Assembly: GCA_964603985.1 (NCBI GenBank)
Contig: CAZRXG010000001.1
Location: 1-64,000, forward strand
Reading direction: 5' to 3'
DNA: 64,000 bases
Origin: CAZRXG01 sp964603985
GTDB taxonomy: Bacteria; Chloroflexota; Anaerolineae; Aggregatilineales; UBA3940
Shown: piece by piece, positions 22,971 through 31,716 of the stretch
How the letters are laid out: every line of letters starts with the position of its first letter
How positions within the stretch are numbered: the stretch's first letter is position 1
Translations under genes and position numbers: made by a program
Notes under the pieces: model-generated
The model's database searches: none
What the model saw: the letters and a program-made list of their open reading frames with translations, nothing else
Told to the model about the DNA's origin: nothing

Positions 22971-25364
22971 ATGCAGGGGCTCAAGCTGCTGCTTGTCGTC
23001 AGTGTTCTTCTCGCATACGCCTCGGTAGCTGGATGCGTGCCAGGAACAGCCCCATCTCCTACTGCTACGCCGGAACCACCTGCTCCGACGGCAGTGGCAC
23101 CTGGACCTGGGCAGACCATTGTCGTCAGCAGCACAGATGATGACGGCCCTGAAACATTGCGCCAGGCCCTGTTGGACGCGCGGCCCGGCGATACCATCAC
23201 CTTCGACCCTGCCGACTTTCCGCCCGATAATCCGGTTTCGATTGCCGTGACCAGCGAGTTACCCCAACTCACTCAGGGCCATGTGACGATTGATGCCAGC
23301 AACGCAGGCGTCATCCTGGACGGCAGCGAGGCGGGGGGAGAGTGGACACCCGGCCTGCGGATCACGTCGGAAGGCAACACCGTGCGAGGTTTGCAGATCG
23401 TCCACTTTTCAGGTGCAGGTATAGTTCTAGAAAGCGGTGCGACCCATAACACGATTGGCGGCGACAGAGAAGTCGGCGCCGGCCCGCTGGGACAGGGTAA
23501 CCTTAGCGGCGCGAACTCCGACGGCGTGGCCCTGTTCGGCGCATCGGACAACACCATCCTTGGGAATCTGATAGGAACAGATGCCTCCGGCGTGAGCCCG
23601 CTGCCCAATCGCGGTCCCGGGGTAGTCCTGATGGACGGCGCTCAGGGGAACGTGATTGGCCCGCACAACCTCCTTGCCTTCAACGGCGATGTCGGCATTG
23701 ACATCCGTACTTCGGACTCGACCGGCAACACGATCACTCAGAACAGCATTCACGACAGCAGGCTAGAAGCCATCAGGTTGCAGGCAGGGGGTGGCTTTGT
23801 CCCAACCCCGCCTATCATCGTCGAATTTGACCTGGGTACCGGCAGCGTGGTGGGTACCTCCTGTCCGTCTTGCGTGGTCGAGGTGTTTTCGGATGACGGG
23901 CATGATGGGGAGTTCTTCGAGGGGACCGCAACAGCCGACCAAAATGGGACGTTCGCACTCAGCACGGGATCGCCGCTCAGGGGGCCAGGTCTGACCGCCA
24001 CCGCCACCGGCCCGGACGGCTCGACCGGTACCTTCTCAGCGCCCACGTCGGGTGAGCGTCAAGTCGTGGCATTTCAAGAGGGGAACATCCACCCCATAAC
24101 CTACCTGCAGACCGCGCGCCCCGTAGAGCTCGCCCCTAATCTTATCGGGGATATGTTCCCACTGGACCGGCATCCACTAACCTGTCAGCGGGCAGAGGAA
24201 GATTGGGCCTTTACACACGTGGACAATCTGGGCCTGAAATGGGTCCGGCTGTCTCTTGACCACATTGAGTTGGAAGCCGCCTGGAGCACAGGATACTATT
24301 CCCAGTTAGAGGTCAATTCGTGCCAGGATGAGATAGTCTCCTTGCTGGCCGATAACGGCGTTACCATCTTGTATACGCTCGTCTATTGGGATGAGGAGCT
24401 TCACGCTGAAAACTACCCCGACTATAGGCAAGAAGAAGAGGTACAGCGCTTTCTTGACTACACACGCTTGATCGTGAGCCATTTCAAAGGCCGCATCCAA
24501 TACTATGAGATACTGAACGAGGCATACTTTTACGTGGACCTGGCCGACTACATCGACCTCATCAAGAGAGTGGTGCCGGTCATACACGAGGAAGACCCGG
24601 AGGCCAGAATCGTGGTAGGTGGGGCTTCCGATCTGCTCGCCCAGTATAATGTTGACTACCTGTTTGGCCTGTTGGAGTCAGACGTTATGCCGCTTGTGGA
24701 TGGGATTGCGCTGCATCCCATGTACGGCAGTTCCCCGGATTATGACAACCTGAGGCAGTATTACTACGACTACCCGGCGTTTATTCGAAGCATCCAGGAT
24801 ACCGCGTCTGCAAACGGCTTCAGCGGAGAGTACTTTGCCGAGGAGATGTGCTGGCGCATGGCGTTCAATGTCAGCCCGTACGAGCCGCAGGTCTACTCCG
24901 AGACGGTAGCCGCCAAGTATTACGCACGCGGGATCGTGATCAACCGGGGGCTGGGTTTATACGCGGGTATCGGTGGAGAAAACTACGACACGGTCCCGGA
25001 AATCGTCTGGGTGGTCCAGAGCCTGACTGCCACCATGGCAGGCGCTGAGCCGACAGAAGGCCCGCCCATGCAGATTGAAAGTGAGGCCCCCAACATCCGA
25101 AGCTACTGGTTCTCGCTCAGCGACGGTGATCTCCTGCTCGCCCTGTGGACAGACGGTGTTGCAGTTGACGATGATCCCGGCATAGCATCGACCGTGACGA
25201 TTCCAGACTTCACCGTTCAGGAAGTTACAGGCATTGACATCCTGCACGGCTTGAGGCAGCAAATCGTTACACTGCACGAGGCTGGGGACCTCGTCATTCG
25301 TGACCTGCTGGTCAAAGACTACCCGGTATTCCTGCGGCTTAGCGGCATGCCTGTTTCGCCCTAG
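22971..25364 (+). CDS. Beta-helix plus glycoside-hydrolase-like lipoprotein
   Basis: A 797-residue secreted protein. The signal peptide ends VAGC (Cys22, probable lipidation), followed by a Pro/Thr linker and a CSLREA-type start (VVSSTDDDGPETLRQAL) leading into a right-handed beta-helix at about 45-270, then an Ig-like segment near 270-350. Residues about 365-700 look like a clan GH-A TIM barrel: YYEILNEAYF places Asn516-Glu517 as the acid/base pair, and EYFAEEMCW puts Glu624/Glu625 as candidate nucleophile. GH39/GH5-like specificity is possible. A final beta domain follows. ATG 22971 has GAGG eight bases upstream; the frame is open from 22758 but that part overlaps the direct repeat. The gene lies between the two repeat copies, suggesting acquisition as a unit. 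Confidence 0.72.
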   Translation: MQGLKLLLVVSVLLAYASVAGCVPGTAPSPTATPEPPAPTAVAPGPGQTIVVSSTDDDGPETLRQALLDARPGDTITFDPADFPPDNPVSIAVTSELPQLTQGHVTIDASNAGVILDGSEAGGEWTPGLRITSEGNTVRGLQIVHFSGAGIVLESGATHNTIGGDREVGAGPLGQGNLSGANSDGVALFGASDNTILGNLIGTDASGVSPLPNRGPGVVLMDGAQGNVIGPHNLLAFNGDVGIDIRTSDSTGNTITQNSIHDSRLEAIRLQAGGGFVPTPPIIVEFDLGTGSVVGTSCPSCVVEVFSDDGHDGEFFEGTATADQNGTFALSTGSPLRGPGLTATATGPDGSTGTFSAPTSGERQVVAFQEGNIHPITYLQTARPVELAPNLIGDMFPLDRHPLTCQRAEEDWAFTHVDNLGLKWVRLSLDHIELEAAWSTGYYSQLEVNSCQDEIVSLLADNGVTILYTLVYWDEELHAENYPDYRQEEEVQRFLDYTRLIVSHFKGRIQYYEILNEAYFYVDLADYIDLIKRVVPVIHEEDPEARIVVGGASDLLAQYNVDYLFGLLESDVMPLVDGIALHPMYGSSPDYDNLRQYYYDYPAFIRSIQDTASANGFSGEYFAEEMCWRMAFNVSPYEPQVYSETVAAKYYARGIVINRGLGLYAGIGGENYDTVPEIVWVVQSLTATMAGAEPTEGPPMQIESEAPNIRSYWFSLSDGDLLLALWTDGVAVDDDPGIASTVTIPDFTVQEVTGIDILHGLRQQIVTLHEAGDLVIRDLLVKDYPVFLRLSGMPVSP

Positions 25365-25517
25365 AACCAGCAGCATAGCGGCAATTGGGTTCAACTTGAC
25401 CGTACTTTGAATCCTGCCTCGATGGAGGGTCTTTTCAGGCCACCGGGCTGGCAGCGGACAGCACCCTGCTTCTTGGCTTGCCTGCCTTAATCGGCGAACT
25501 CCGGGAGGTAGATACCT

Positions 25518-25758
25518 CCTACGGCCAACCGGAGGAACGTCAGCCATATCAGTGATGGGTGACACTGGATTTACAGCCTGATCACTGGCATCCTAAATAT
25601 ACAACAGAGCGCCCAGGCGAGTCACCCGGACATCAACTGCCGCTTTGATCCCGCCTCCAGAAAAACCGTGTACAATGAGACAGGGCGACGTTGATACACT
25701 GCGCGATGGCTTTTCCCCATCCAAGGCAGGGAAGCGAATTCATAAACGCTTTCCACAA
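25518..25758. repeat. Right copy of 241-bp direct repeat
   Basis: Right partner of the repeat at 22608-22848, ending 45 bases before the sdhA-like gene. It probably contains the original promoter of that operon, since a TACAAT (25671-25676) is present, although no well-spaced -35 box is seen. The stretch 25365-25517 between the glycosidase stop and this repeat holds no gene. Confidence 0.9.
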
Positions 25759-25802
25759 AGCGCCTGACGGGCTATTCCTCTAAGTACCCGGGAAGGAGTG
25801 AC

Positions 25803-27596
25803 ATGTCAACCGAAACACTTACTCACGATGTCATCATTATTGGCGCCGGACTGGCGGGCACCTGGGCGGCCATGACCGCCAGTAAGGAAGGCGTTGAAGA
25901 CGTGGCCGTCATATCCAAGATCCACCCGCTGCGCTCACACAGCAGTGCGGCCCAGGGGGGCATCGCGGCGGCACTGAACAACATACGTCCGGTGGCCGAC
26001 ACCGGCCCGCGCGGCCCGCTGGAGCAGATCCCGCCGGGCGATGACCCGGTCGATAGCTGGGAGCTGCACATGTTCGACACCGTCAAGGGGTCGGACTGGC
26101 TGGGTGACCAGGACGCCATCGAGATCATGGTCAAGGATGCGATTGAGATCGTCTTTGAATACGAGCACATGGGATGTGTGTTCAGCCGGACGCCCGATGG
26201 GCGTATCGCCCAGAGGCGCTTTGGCGGGCACAGTGCCCCGCGTGCGAACTACGCAGCCGACTGGACCGGTCACGTGCTGCTGCACACCATTCACGAGCAG
26301 GCGCTGAGACACGGCGTCAGGTTCTACAGTGAGTGGTACGCCATGGACCTGATCGTCGAGGACAACATCTGCCGTGGTATCGTGGCGATGGACATCCTGA
26401 CCGGTGAGATCCACACCATGCGGGCCAAGGCGGTGATGTTCGCCACCGGTGGCTACGGGCGGGCCTTCAGGATCACGTCGAATGCCTTCGCCAACACCGG
26501 CGACGGCGTGGCAATTGCCTACAGTGCCGGTGTCCCGTTGATGGACATGGAGTTCGTTCAGTTCCACCCGACGGGCGTGTACAAGCATGGCATTCTGATG
26601 AGCGAAGCCTGCCGGGGTGAGGGTGGATATCTGGTCAACAACCTGGGCGAGCGCTTCATGGAGAATTACGCGCCCGACCGGATGGAGCTGGCCCCGCGTG
26701 ACTTGGTCAGCCGCTCAGAGCAGACGGAGATCGATGAGGGGCGGGGCATCGGGGCGGACGGAGAGGGCATCTACCTGGACATGCGACACCTGGGCCGTGA
26801 CAAGATCCTGGCACGCGTCCCCCAGGTGCGCGAGATCGGCCTGAAGTTCGCCGGGGTTGACATCATCGACGACCCGGCGCCCATCCAGCCGACGGCCCAT
26901 TACAGCATGGGCGGTATCCCCGCCAACGCCAGCGGCCAGGTGATCGCCGACGCGGAGGGCACGCCCGTCACCGGCCTCTTTGCAGCGGGCGAGTGCTCGT
27001 GCATCTCGGTGCACGGGGCGAACCGCCTGGGCACCAACAGCCTGCTCGACGCGTCGGTGTTTGGCCGCCGGACGGGCCGCGCGATGGCGGAGTTTATCAA
27101 GGGCGGGGCCGAGCTGCATCCCGTGAGCGGCGACCCGGCGGGGCGCAACCGCGAGCACATCGAGCGCATGATGGGCAATGGCGGCAGCGAGTCGGTGGAG
27201 CAGATCGCTCAGGAGCTGAAGTCGGCCATGACCGCCAATTGTGGCATCTTCCGAGATGACGGGAAGCTGCAAATTGCGCTGAAGGACGTCCGGCAGCTAC
27301 AGGAGCGCTTCCAGAGTGCCACGATCATGGACAAGGACAGCCGCTTTAACACCGACGTGCTGGCGGCGCTGGAGACCGAACACCTGCTGACCTTCAGCGA
27401 GGTGATCGTGGTTGGGGCGTTGGCCCGCACCGAGAGCCGGGGCGCGCACTGGCGCACCGACCACCCCACACGCGACGACGAAAACTGGCTCAAGCACACG
27501 CTGGCCCACAGGGACAAGGACGGCAAGCCCGTTCTGAACTACAAAGACGTGACCATCGACTGGGACAGGTACCCACCCCAGGAGCGGAAATACTAA
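25803..27596 (+). CDS. sdhA: Succinate dehydrogenase/fumarate reductase flavoprotein subunit
   Basis: A 597-residue FAD subunit. The N-terminal dinucleotide fold GAGLAGTWAA, the covalent-FAD segment HSSAAQGGIAAAL (His in SHSSA), the catalytic region RDLVSRSEQTEI and HGANRLGTNSLLDASVFGRR are all present. It interconverts succinate and fumarate. The next gene encodes its iron-sulfur partner. GGAAGGAG precedes ATG 25803. No cytochrome b (SdhC/D) subunit follows, so electrons must leave through the CCG domains of the partner or an anchor encoded elsewhere. The N-terminal half is similar to the Sdh/Frd family in general; the TfrA of methanogens is a possible close functional parallel. Confidence 0.93.
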   Translation: MSTETLTHDVIIIGAGLAGTWAAMTASKEGVEDVAVISKIHPLRSHSSAAQGGIAAALNNIRPVADTGPRGPLEQIPPGDDPVDSWELHMFDTVKGSDWLGDQDAIEIMVKDAIEIVFEYEHMGCVFSRTPDGRIAQRRFGGHSAPRANYAADWTGHVLLHTIHEQALRHGVRFYSEWYAMDLIVEDNICRGIVAMDILTGEIHTMRAKAVMFATGGYGRAFRITSNAFANTGDGVAIAYSAGVPLMDMEFVQFHPTGVYKHGILMSEACRGEGGYLVNNLGERFMENYAPDRMELAPRDLVSRSEQTEIDEGRGIGADGEGIYLDMRHLGRDKILARVPQVREIGLKFAGVDIIDDPAPIQPTAHYSMGGIPANASGQVIADAEGTPVTGLFAAGECSCISVHGANRLGTNSLLDASVFGRRTGRAMAEFIKGGAELHPVSGDPAGRNREHIERMMGNGGSESVEQIAQELKSAMTANCGIFRDDGKLQIALKDVRQLQERFQSATIMDKDSRFNTDVLAALETEHLLTFSEVIVVGALARTESRGAHWRTDHPTRDDENWLKHTLAHRDKDGKPVLNYKDVTIDWDRYPPQERKY

Positions 27597-27617
27597 GGCT
27601 CGGAGGAGACATGCACC

Positions 27618-29180
27618 ATGTCAAATAACGGTTCCAAACGAACGGCGACTGTGCGCATTCAGCGCTTCAACCCCGACACCGACAAAGAGCCGCACTTTCA
27701 GGAGTACGAGGTGCAGATGACGCAGGGGATGACCATCCTGGACGCGCTGCACCTGATCAAGACCGAGCAGGACGGGAGCGTGACTTACCGGCGCTCGTGC
27801 CGACACGGCATCTGTGGAAGCTGCGGCATGAACATCAATGGCGTGAACATGCTGGCCTGCGAGAACCAGCTCAAGGATCACCTGGATGACAATGGGGGCA
27901 TCACGATTCGGCCCCTGTCCTACGTGCCGGTTATCAAAGACCTGGTGGTTGACCAGGGCAGCTTCTGGGATCAATACCGGTTGGTGCGGCCCTGGGTGAT
28001 CCCACCGGAAGAGGTTCCGGAGAAGGAGTTCCGCATCAGCCCGGAGGAAGTGGCGGGATACAACAGCGCCGAGCGGTGCATCATGTGTGGCATCTGCTAC
28101 TCGGCCTGCCCGGTCATCAACGTGGATAAAGGCTTCGTTGGGCCGCATGCCATGCTCAAGGCGTTTTTGCGGGTGTCGGACTCGCGGGACAGTGACACAG
28201 ACGAACACATGGCTGACATCGCGACGGTGTGGGATTGCACCACCTGCTACCTGTGCTGCTCCGAGTGTCCCAAGGATCTAGACCCTGGCATGGTATCCTC
28301 GACGCTGCGTAGCATGCTGGTCGAAGATGGCAAGGTGCCGCGCCCCGTTGGGCTGGCGCTGACCAGCACGTTCCGCAATAACAACCCGTTTGAGATGCCG
28401 CACGACGACCGGCTGGTGTGGGCGGATGGCCTGCCACTGAGCAATGCGCTGGAGGAAGAGGTCGATGCGCTGTACTTCGTATGCTGCATGGCTTGCTATG
28501 ACCCGCGCGCCCAGAAGACGGCGCAGGCGATGGTCAGGGCGATGGAGGCGGTGGGGGTCAGGTTGGGCACGTTGGGCAGCGAGGAGGCGTGCTGTGGCAG
28601 CGAGATGCGGCGTATAGGAGAGATGGGGTTGTTTGAGATGATGGTCGAGGAGCGCAGTGAGACGCTGGCCGCCGTGCAGACGCGTCAGGTGCTCACTCTC
28701 TCGCCGCACTGCTTCGACGTGTACGGCAACCACTACGATGGTCTTGATCACAGCGTGGAGCACTACAGCCAGTACGTCGCCCGCCTGATCGAAGAGGGGC
28801 GGTTGAGCTTCGCGGGCAGGCTCGACAAGAAGGTCACCTATCACGACCCTTGCTACCTGGGCATCCAGAACAAGGTCTTCGACGAGCCGCGCGCCGTCAT
28901 CCAGAGCATCCCCGGCGTGGAGCTGGTCGAGATGGGGCGCAGCCGTGAGAACAGCCTGTGCTGTGGGGGCGGAGGGGGGCGAATGTGGTATGAGGGGACA
29001 GACCCCGATGCGCACATGGCACACGAGCGCGTGCGCGAGGCGCTTGGCACGGGGGCGGAGATCATCGCGACTGCCTGCCCCTTCTGTTTGAACATGCTCG
29101 ATGATGCCGTCAAGACTCTCGGCCTGGACGATCAGATCGAGGTGCGGGACATCATGGAGCTGGTCGTCGAGGCGCTCTAG
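27618..29180 (+). CDS. sdhB: Iron-sulfur subunit fused to CCG (HdrB-like) domains
   Basis: A 520-residue fusion. Residues 1-240 are SdhB/FrdB: the [2Fe-2S] ligands are Cys61, Cys66, Cys69 and Cys81, followed by CIMCGICYSACP and CTTCYLCCSECP for the other two clusters. Residues about 280-510 hold two CCG domains, the first with CCMAC...ACCGSE...SPHC, the second with DPCYLG...LCCGGGGG...CPFC, as in HdrB and SdhE. The same domain order occurs in TfrB of methanogen thiol:fumarate reductase and in other SdhB-CCG proteins. It lies 21 bases after sdhA. The CCG part may bind a noncubane cluster and either anchor the complex or take part in heterodisulfide/quinone chemistry; which one is not decidable here. 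Confidence 0.9.
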   Translation: MSNNGSKRTATVRIQRFNPDTDKEPHFQEYEVQMTQGMTILDALHLIKTEQDGSVTYRRSCRHGICGSCGMNINGVNMLACENQLKDHLDDNGGITIRPLSYVPVIKDLVVDQGSFWDQYRLVRPWVIPPEEVPEKEFRISPEEVAGYNSAERCIMCGICYSACPVINVDKGFVGPHAMLKAFLRVSDSRDSDTDEHMADIATVWDCTTCYLCCSECPKDLDPGMVSSTLRSMLVEDGKVPRPVGLALTSTFRNNNPFEMPHDDRLVWADGLPLSNALEEEVDALYFVCCMACYDPRAQKTAQAMVRAMEAVGVRLGTLGSEEACCGSEMRRIGEMGLFEMMVEERSETLAAVQTRQVLTLSPHCFDVYGNHYDGLDHSVEHYSQYVARLIEEGRLSFAGRLDKKVTYHDPCYLGIQNKVFDEPRAVIQSIPGVELVEMGRSRENSLCCGGGGGRMWYEGTDPDAHMAHERVREALGTGAEIIATACPFCLNMLDDAVKTLGLDDQIEVRDIMELVVEAL

Positions 29181-29201
29181 CTGAGTGGAGGATAGAGAAC
29201 C

Positions 29202-30077
29202 ATGCAAGACCTGACCGATGCATTTGTCGAACTGGTGCGCCGCGCGGCGACGGACCTCCCGCCTGACATGGAGGCGGCGCTCGGAGAAGCCAAGGCGCGC
29301 GAAGAGCCAGGCTCGGCTGCCGAGGGTGCGTTGGACACCCTGCTGAAGAACGTCGAAGTGGCGCGGGCGAACTCGACGCCGATTTGCCAGGACACGGGAA
29401 CGCCGATCTTCGAGATTCGCCACCCGCCTGGTTGGTCGACGCTTGCGCTGGCCGAGCAGATCCGGAAGGCGGCGGCCATCGCGACCGAGCGGGCTTACCT
29501 GCGACCGAACGCGGTTGACAGCCTGACGGGCAAGAACAGTGGCGATAACACCGGCATTGACTTCCCGACGATGCACTTCCACGAGTGGGAGGAGGACCAC
29601 CTGCATGTCGACCTGCTGCTCAAGGGTGGTGGCTGTGAGAACGTCTCGACGCAGTACAAGCTGCCCGATGTCGGTCTGAAAGCGGGGCGTGACCTGGACG
29701 GCGTGCGCCGGGTGGTGCTGGATGCCGTATACCAGGCACAGGGGAAGGGCTGTTCGCCGGGGGTGCTGGGCGTCGCCATCGGCGGTGACCGGGGAACGTC
29801 CTACATCAAGGCCAAGCAGCAATTGCTCCGCCCGTTGGAGGACAGGAATCCCGATGGAGAACTGGCCGCGCTGGAGGAGCAGATTTACGAGGAGGCGAAT
29901 GAACTGGGCATCGGCCCGATGGGCTTTGGTGGGAAGACGACCGTGCTGGGCGTCAAAGTTGGTGCGCAGCACAGGCTGCCGGCCTGTTACTTCGTCTCAA
30001 TCGCATACATGTGCTGGGCCAATCGGCGGGCCGGCATGGACGTAAATGCCGATGGGGAGGTGCGTTATGCATCATAA
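29202..30077 (+). CDS. fumA: Class I fumarate hydratase, alpha subunit
   Basis: A 291-residue Fe-S hydratase (fumarase/L(+)-tartrate dehydratase N-terminal part). It shows PICQDTGTPIFE with the first cluster Cys, NSGDNTGID, GGGCENVS (second Cys) and KGCSPGVLGVAIGGDRG (third Cys), as in two-subunit class I enzymes. It converts fumarate to malate. It follows the sdhB fusion by 21 bases and overlaps the beta subunit, so succinate-fumarate-malate conversion is co-expressed. Tartrate dehydratase is less likely given the neighbours. The symbol is used for the class; two-subunit forms are also called FumA/FumB or FumDE. Confidence 0.88.
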   Translation: MQDLTDAFVELVRRAATDLPPDMEAALGEAKAREEPGSAAEGALDTLLKNVEVARANSTPICQDTGTPIFEIRHPPGWSTLALAEQIRKAAAIATERAYLRPNAVDSLTGKNSGDNTGIDFPTMHFHEWEEDHLHVDLLLKGGGCENVSTQYKLPDVGLKAGRDLDGVRRVVLDAVYQAQGKGCSPGVLGVAIGGDRGTSYIKAKQQLLRPLEDRNPDGELAALEEQIYEEANELGIGPMGFGGKTTVLGVKVGAQHRLPACYFVSIAYMCWANRRAGMDVNADGEVRYAS

Positions 30078-30690
30078 GTTGACCGTTCCGATCCCGGATG
30101 AGGATATCCGCGCGCTCAAGGTGGGCGACACGGTCAGCCTGAATGGGACGATCATGACGGGGCGCGACGCGGCACACAAGTACATGATTGAGCACTTCAT
30201 CCGCAACGTTGCCGCGACAGCGCCGGAGGATGAGGAGTTATATGCCGAACTCAGGAGGCTGCTGGACGGTGGCGTGATCTACCACTGTGGGCCGGTCGTC
30301 AGGAAGCACGATGATGGCAGCTACTCGTTCGTCGCAGCCGGGCCGACGACCAGCATCCGGGAGGAGGTTTACCAGCCTGAGGTGATCGAGCACTTCAACC
30401 TGAAGGGGGTGATCGGCAAGGGTGGCATGGGGCCGAACACGCTCAGAGCCTGCCAGGAGCAGCCTGCCGTCTACCTGCACGCCATCGGTGGGGCGGCCAG
30501 CCTGATCGCCGAGTCGGTGAAGGAGGTGGAGGCCGTCCACAAACTGGAGTTCGGCGTGCCGGAGGCGATGTGGGTGATCCGGGTGGAGGACTTCCCGTTG
30601 GTGGTGACGATGGACAGTCATGGGCAGAGCATCCATGAGACGGTACAGCAGGCGTCGGAGGAGAAGCTGGCGGCCTTGTTGGGCGTGTAG
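30067..30690 (+). CDS. fumB: Class I fumarate hydratase, beta subunit
   Basis: A 207-residue C-terminal partner: LKVGDTVSLNGTIMTGRDAAHKYM near the start (family mark), HCGPVV, GPTTSIREE, and KGGMGPNT toward the middle. ATG 30067 follows GGGGAGG by eight bases and overlaps the alpha gene by 11 bases. It supplies the second half of the active site. The operon ends at a terminator at 30716. Confidence 0.88.
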   Translation: MHHKLTVPIPDEDIRALKVGDTVSLNGTIMTGRDAAHKYMIEHFIRNVAATAPEDEELYAELRRLLDGGVIYHCGPVVRKHDDGSYSFVAAGPTTSIREEVYQPEVIEHFNLKGVIGKGGMGPNTLRACQEQPAVYLHAIGGAASLIAESVKEVEAVHKLEFGVPEAMWVIRVEDFPLVVTMDSHGQSIHETVQQASEEKLAALLGV

Positions 30691-30715
30691 CCCCGTTGAC
30701 CGAAGTGGGTAGTTA

Positions 30716-30749
30716 GGCCGTCGCCGGAGGGAGGGTGGCGGCCTTTTTT
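30716..30749 (+). terminator. Terminator of the sdh-fum operon
   Basis: GGCCG.TCGCC pairs with GGCGGCC (30737-30743) around a short G-rich loop, with a small bulge, and is followed by TTTTTT (30744-30749), 26 bases after the fumarase stop. Confidence 0.7.
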
Positions 30750-30776
30750 GTCGCTGCGCGCGGATGCTGCCATACT

Positions 30777-31673
30777 ATGGACATGATCCCGTCACCGGCC
30801 ATCTCTATTCTGCTGACCGCCTACCGCGAGGCGGCGACCGTCGGTGTGGCGCTGGAAGCTTTGCTGCCGCAAGTTGAAGACCTCGCCGCAGAGGTGATCG
30901 TCGTCTGCCCGGATGAGGAGACGGCGCGCGCTGCTGCCTCTTACCCCGGCGTGAGGGTGCTGCGCGACCCTGGCAGGGGAAAGCCCGCCGCCCTGAACAT
31001 GGGGTTGGGCGAGGCGGGAGGCGAGATCGTCGTCATGACGGATGGTGACGTGTACGTCGGGCCGGACGCGCTGGTGGCGCTGTTGGCCCCCTTCGATGAT
31101 CCGCAGACCGGGGCGGTGAGTGGCAGGCCGATCTCGATCAGTCCCAGGGACACGGTGTTGGGTTACTGGTCGCACTTGCTGACTGAGGCGGGCGCGCACG
31201 TCGAGCGCCAGACGCGTGATGCGGCAGGCCGCTTTCTGGTGTGTTCGGGATACCTGTACGCGATCCGGGCAGGGCTGGTTGAGCGCATCCCGGAGGATGC
31301 GCTGGCGGAGGATGCGGTCGTCTCGCACCTGATCGGGGGGCAGGGGTATCGGGTTCGTTACGCGCCGGGGGCGGAGGTGTTCGTCAAGTATCCGCAGACT
31401 TATGCCGATTGGTTGGCCCAGAAGGTGCGCAGTGCAGGCGGGTACGCACAGCCGGTCATTGTGAGGTCGCCGCTGCGGATGCGGAGCTTCCGGCACGAAG
31501 CCGCTGCAGGGACGTGGCGTGCGATCCGCTACGCGCGCAGTCCCCGTGAATTGGTCTGGACGCTGGCGTTGATGGTTGCCCGGCTGCACCTGTGGATGCT
31601 GATCTTGTGGCGGGTGCGGGTGCGGCGCAGGCCGTTGGGTGAGCTTTGGAAGCGGGTGGAGAGCACCAAGTGA
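30777..31673 (+). CDS. Family 2 glycosyltransferase, membrane-associated
   Basis: A 298-residue GT2 protein. Motifs: SILLTAYRE at the start of the GT-A fold, GKPAALNMGL, the metal-binding VMTDGDVYV, a second acidic stretch EDAVV and then a QxxRW-like KVRSAGG, with a C-terminal helix (about 255-280). Members transfer sugar from a nucleotide donor to polysaccharide or lipid acceptors. It begins at ATG 30777 just after the sdh-fum terminator; an upstream in-frame ATG at 30735 would lie in the terminator. It may be co-transcribed with the SDR gene 43 bases downstream. Confidence 0.82.
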   Translation: MDMIPSPAISILLTAYREAATVGVALEALLPQVEDLAAEVIVVCPDEETARAAASYPGVRVLRDPGRGKPAALNMGLGEAGGEIVVMTDGDVYVGPDALVALLAPFDDPQTGAVSGRPISISPRDTVLGYWSHLLTEAGAHVERQTRDAAGRFLVCSGYLYAIRAGLVERIPEDALAEDAVVSHLIGGQGYRVRYAPGAEVFVKYPQTYADWLAQKVRSAGGYAQPVIVRSPLRMRSFRHEAAAGTWRAIRYARSPRELVWTLALMVARLHLWMLILWRVRVRRRPLGELWKRVESTK

Positions 31674-31716
31674 GTGCTATAGTCTTTTCCGACAAACAGA
31701 GTGAGGGTATAAACAC

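Noticed and set aside
28278..29972. 564-codon minus-strand open frame
   Set aside because: Shadow of the sdhB fusion and fumarase genes, which have clear motifs on the other strand.
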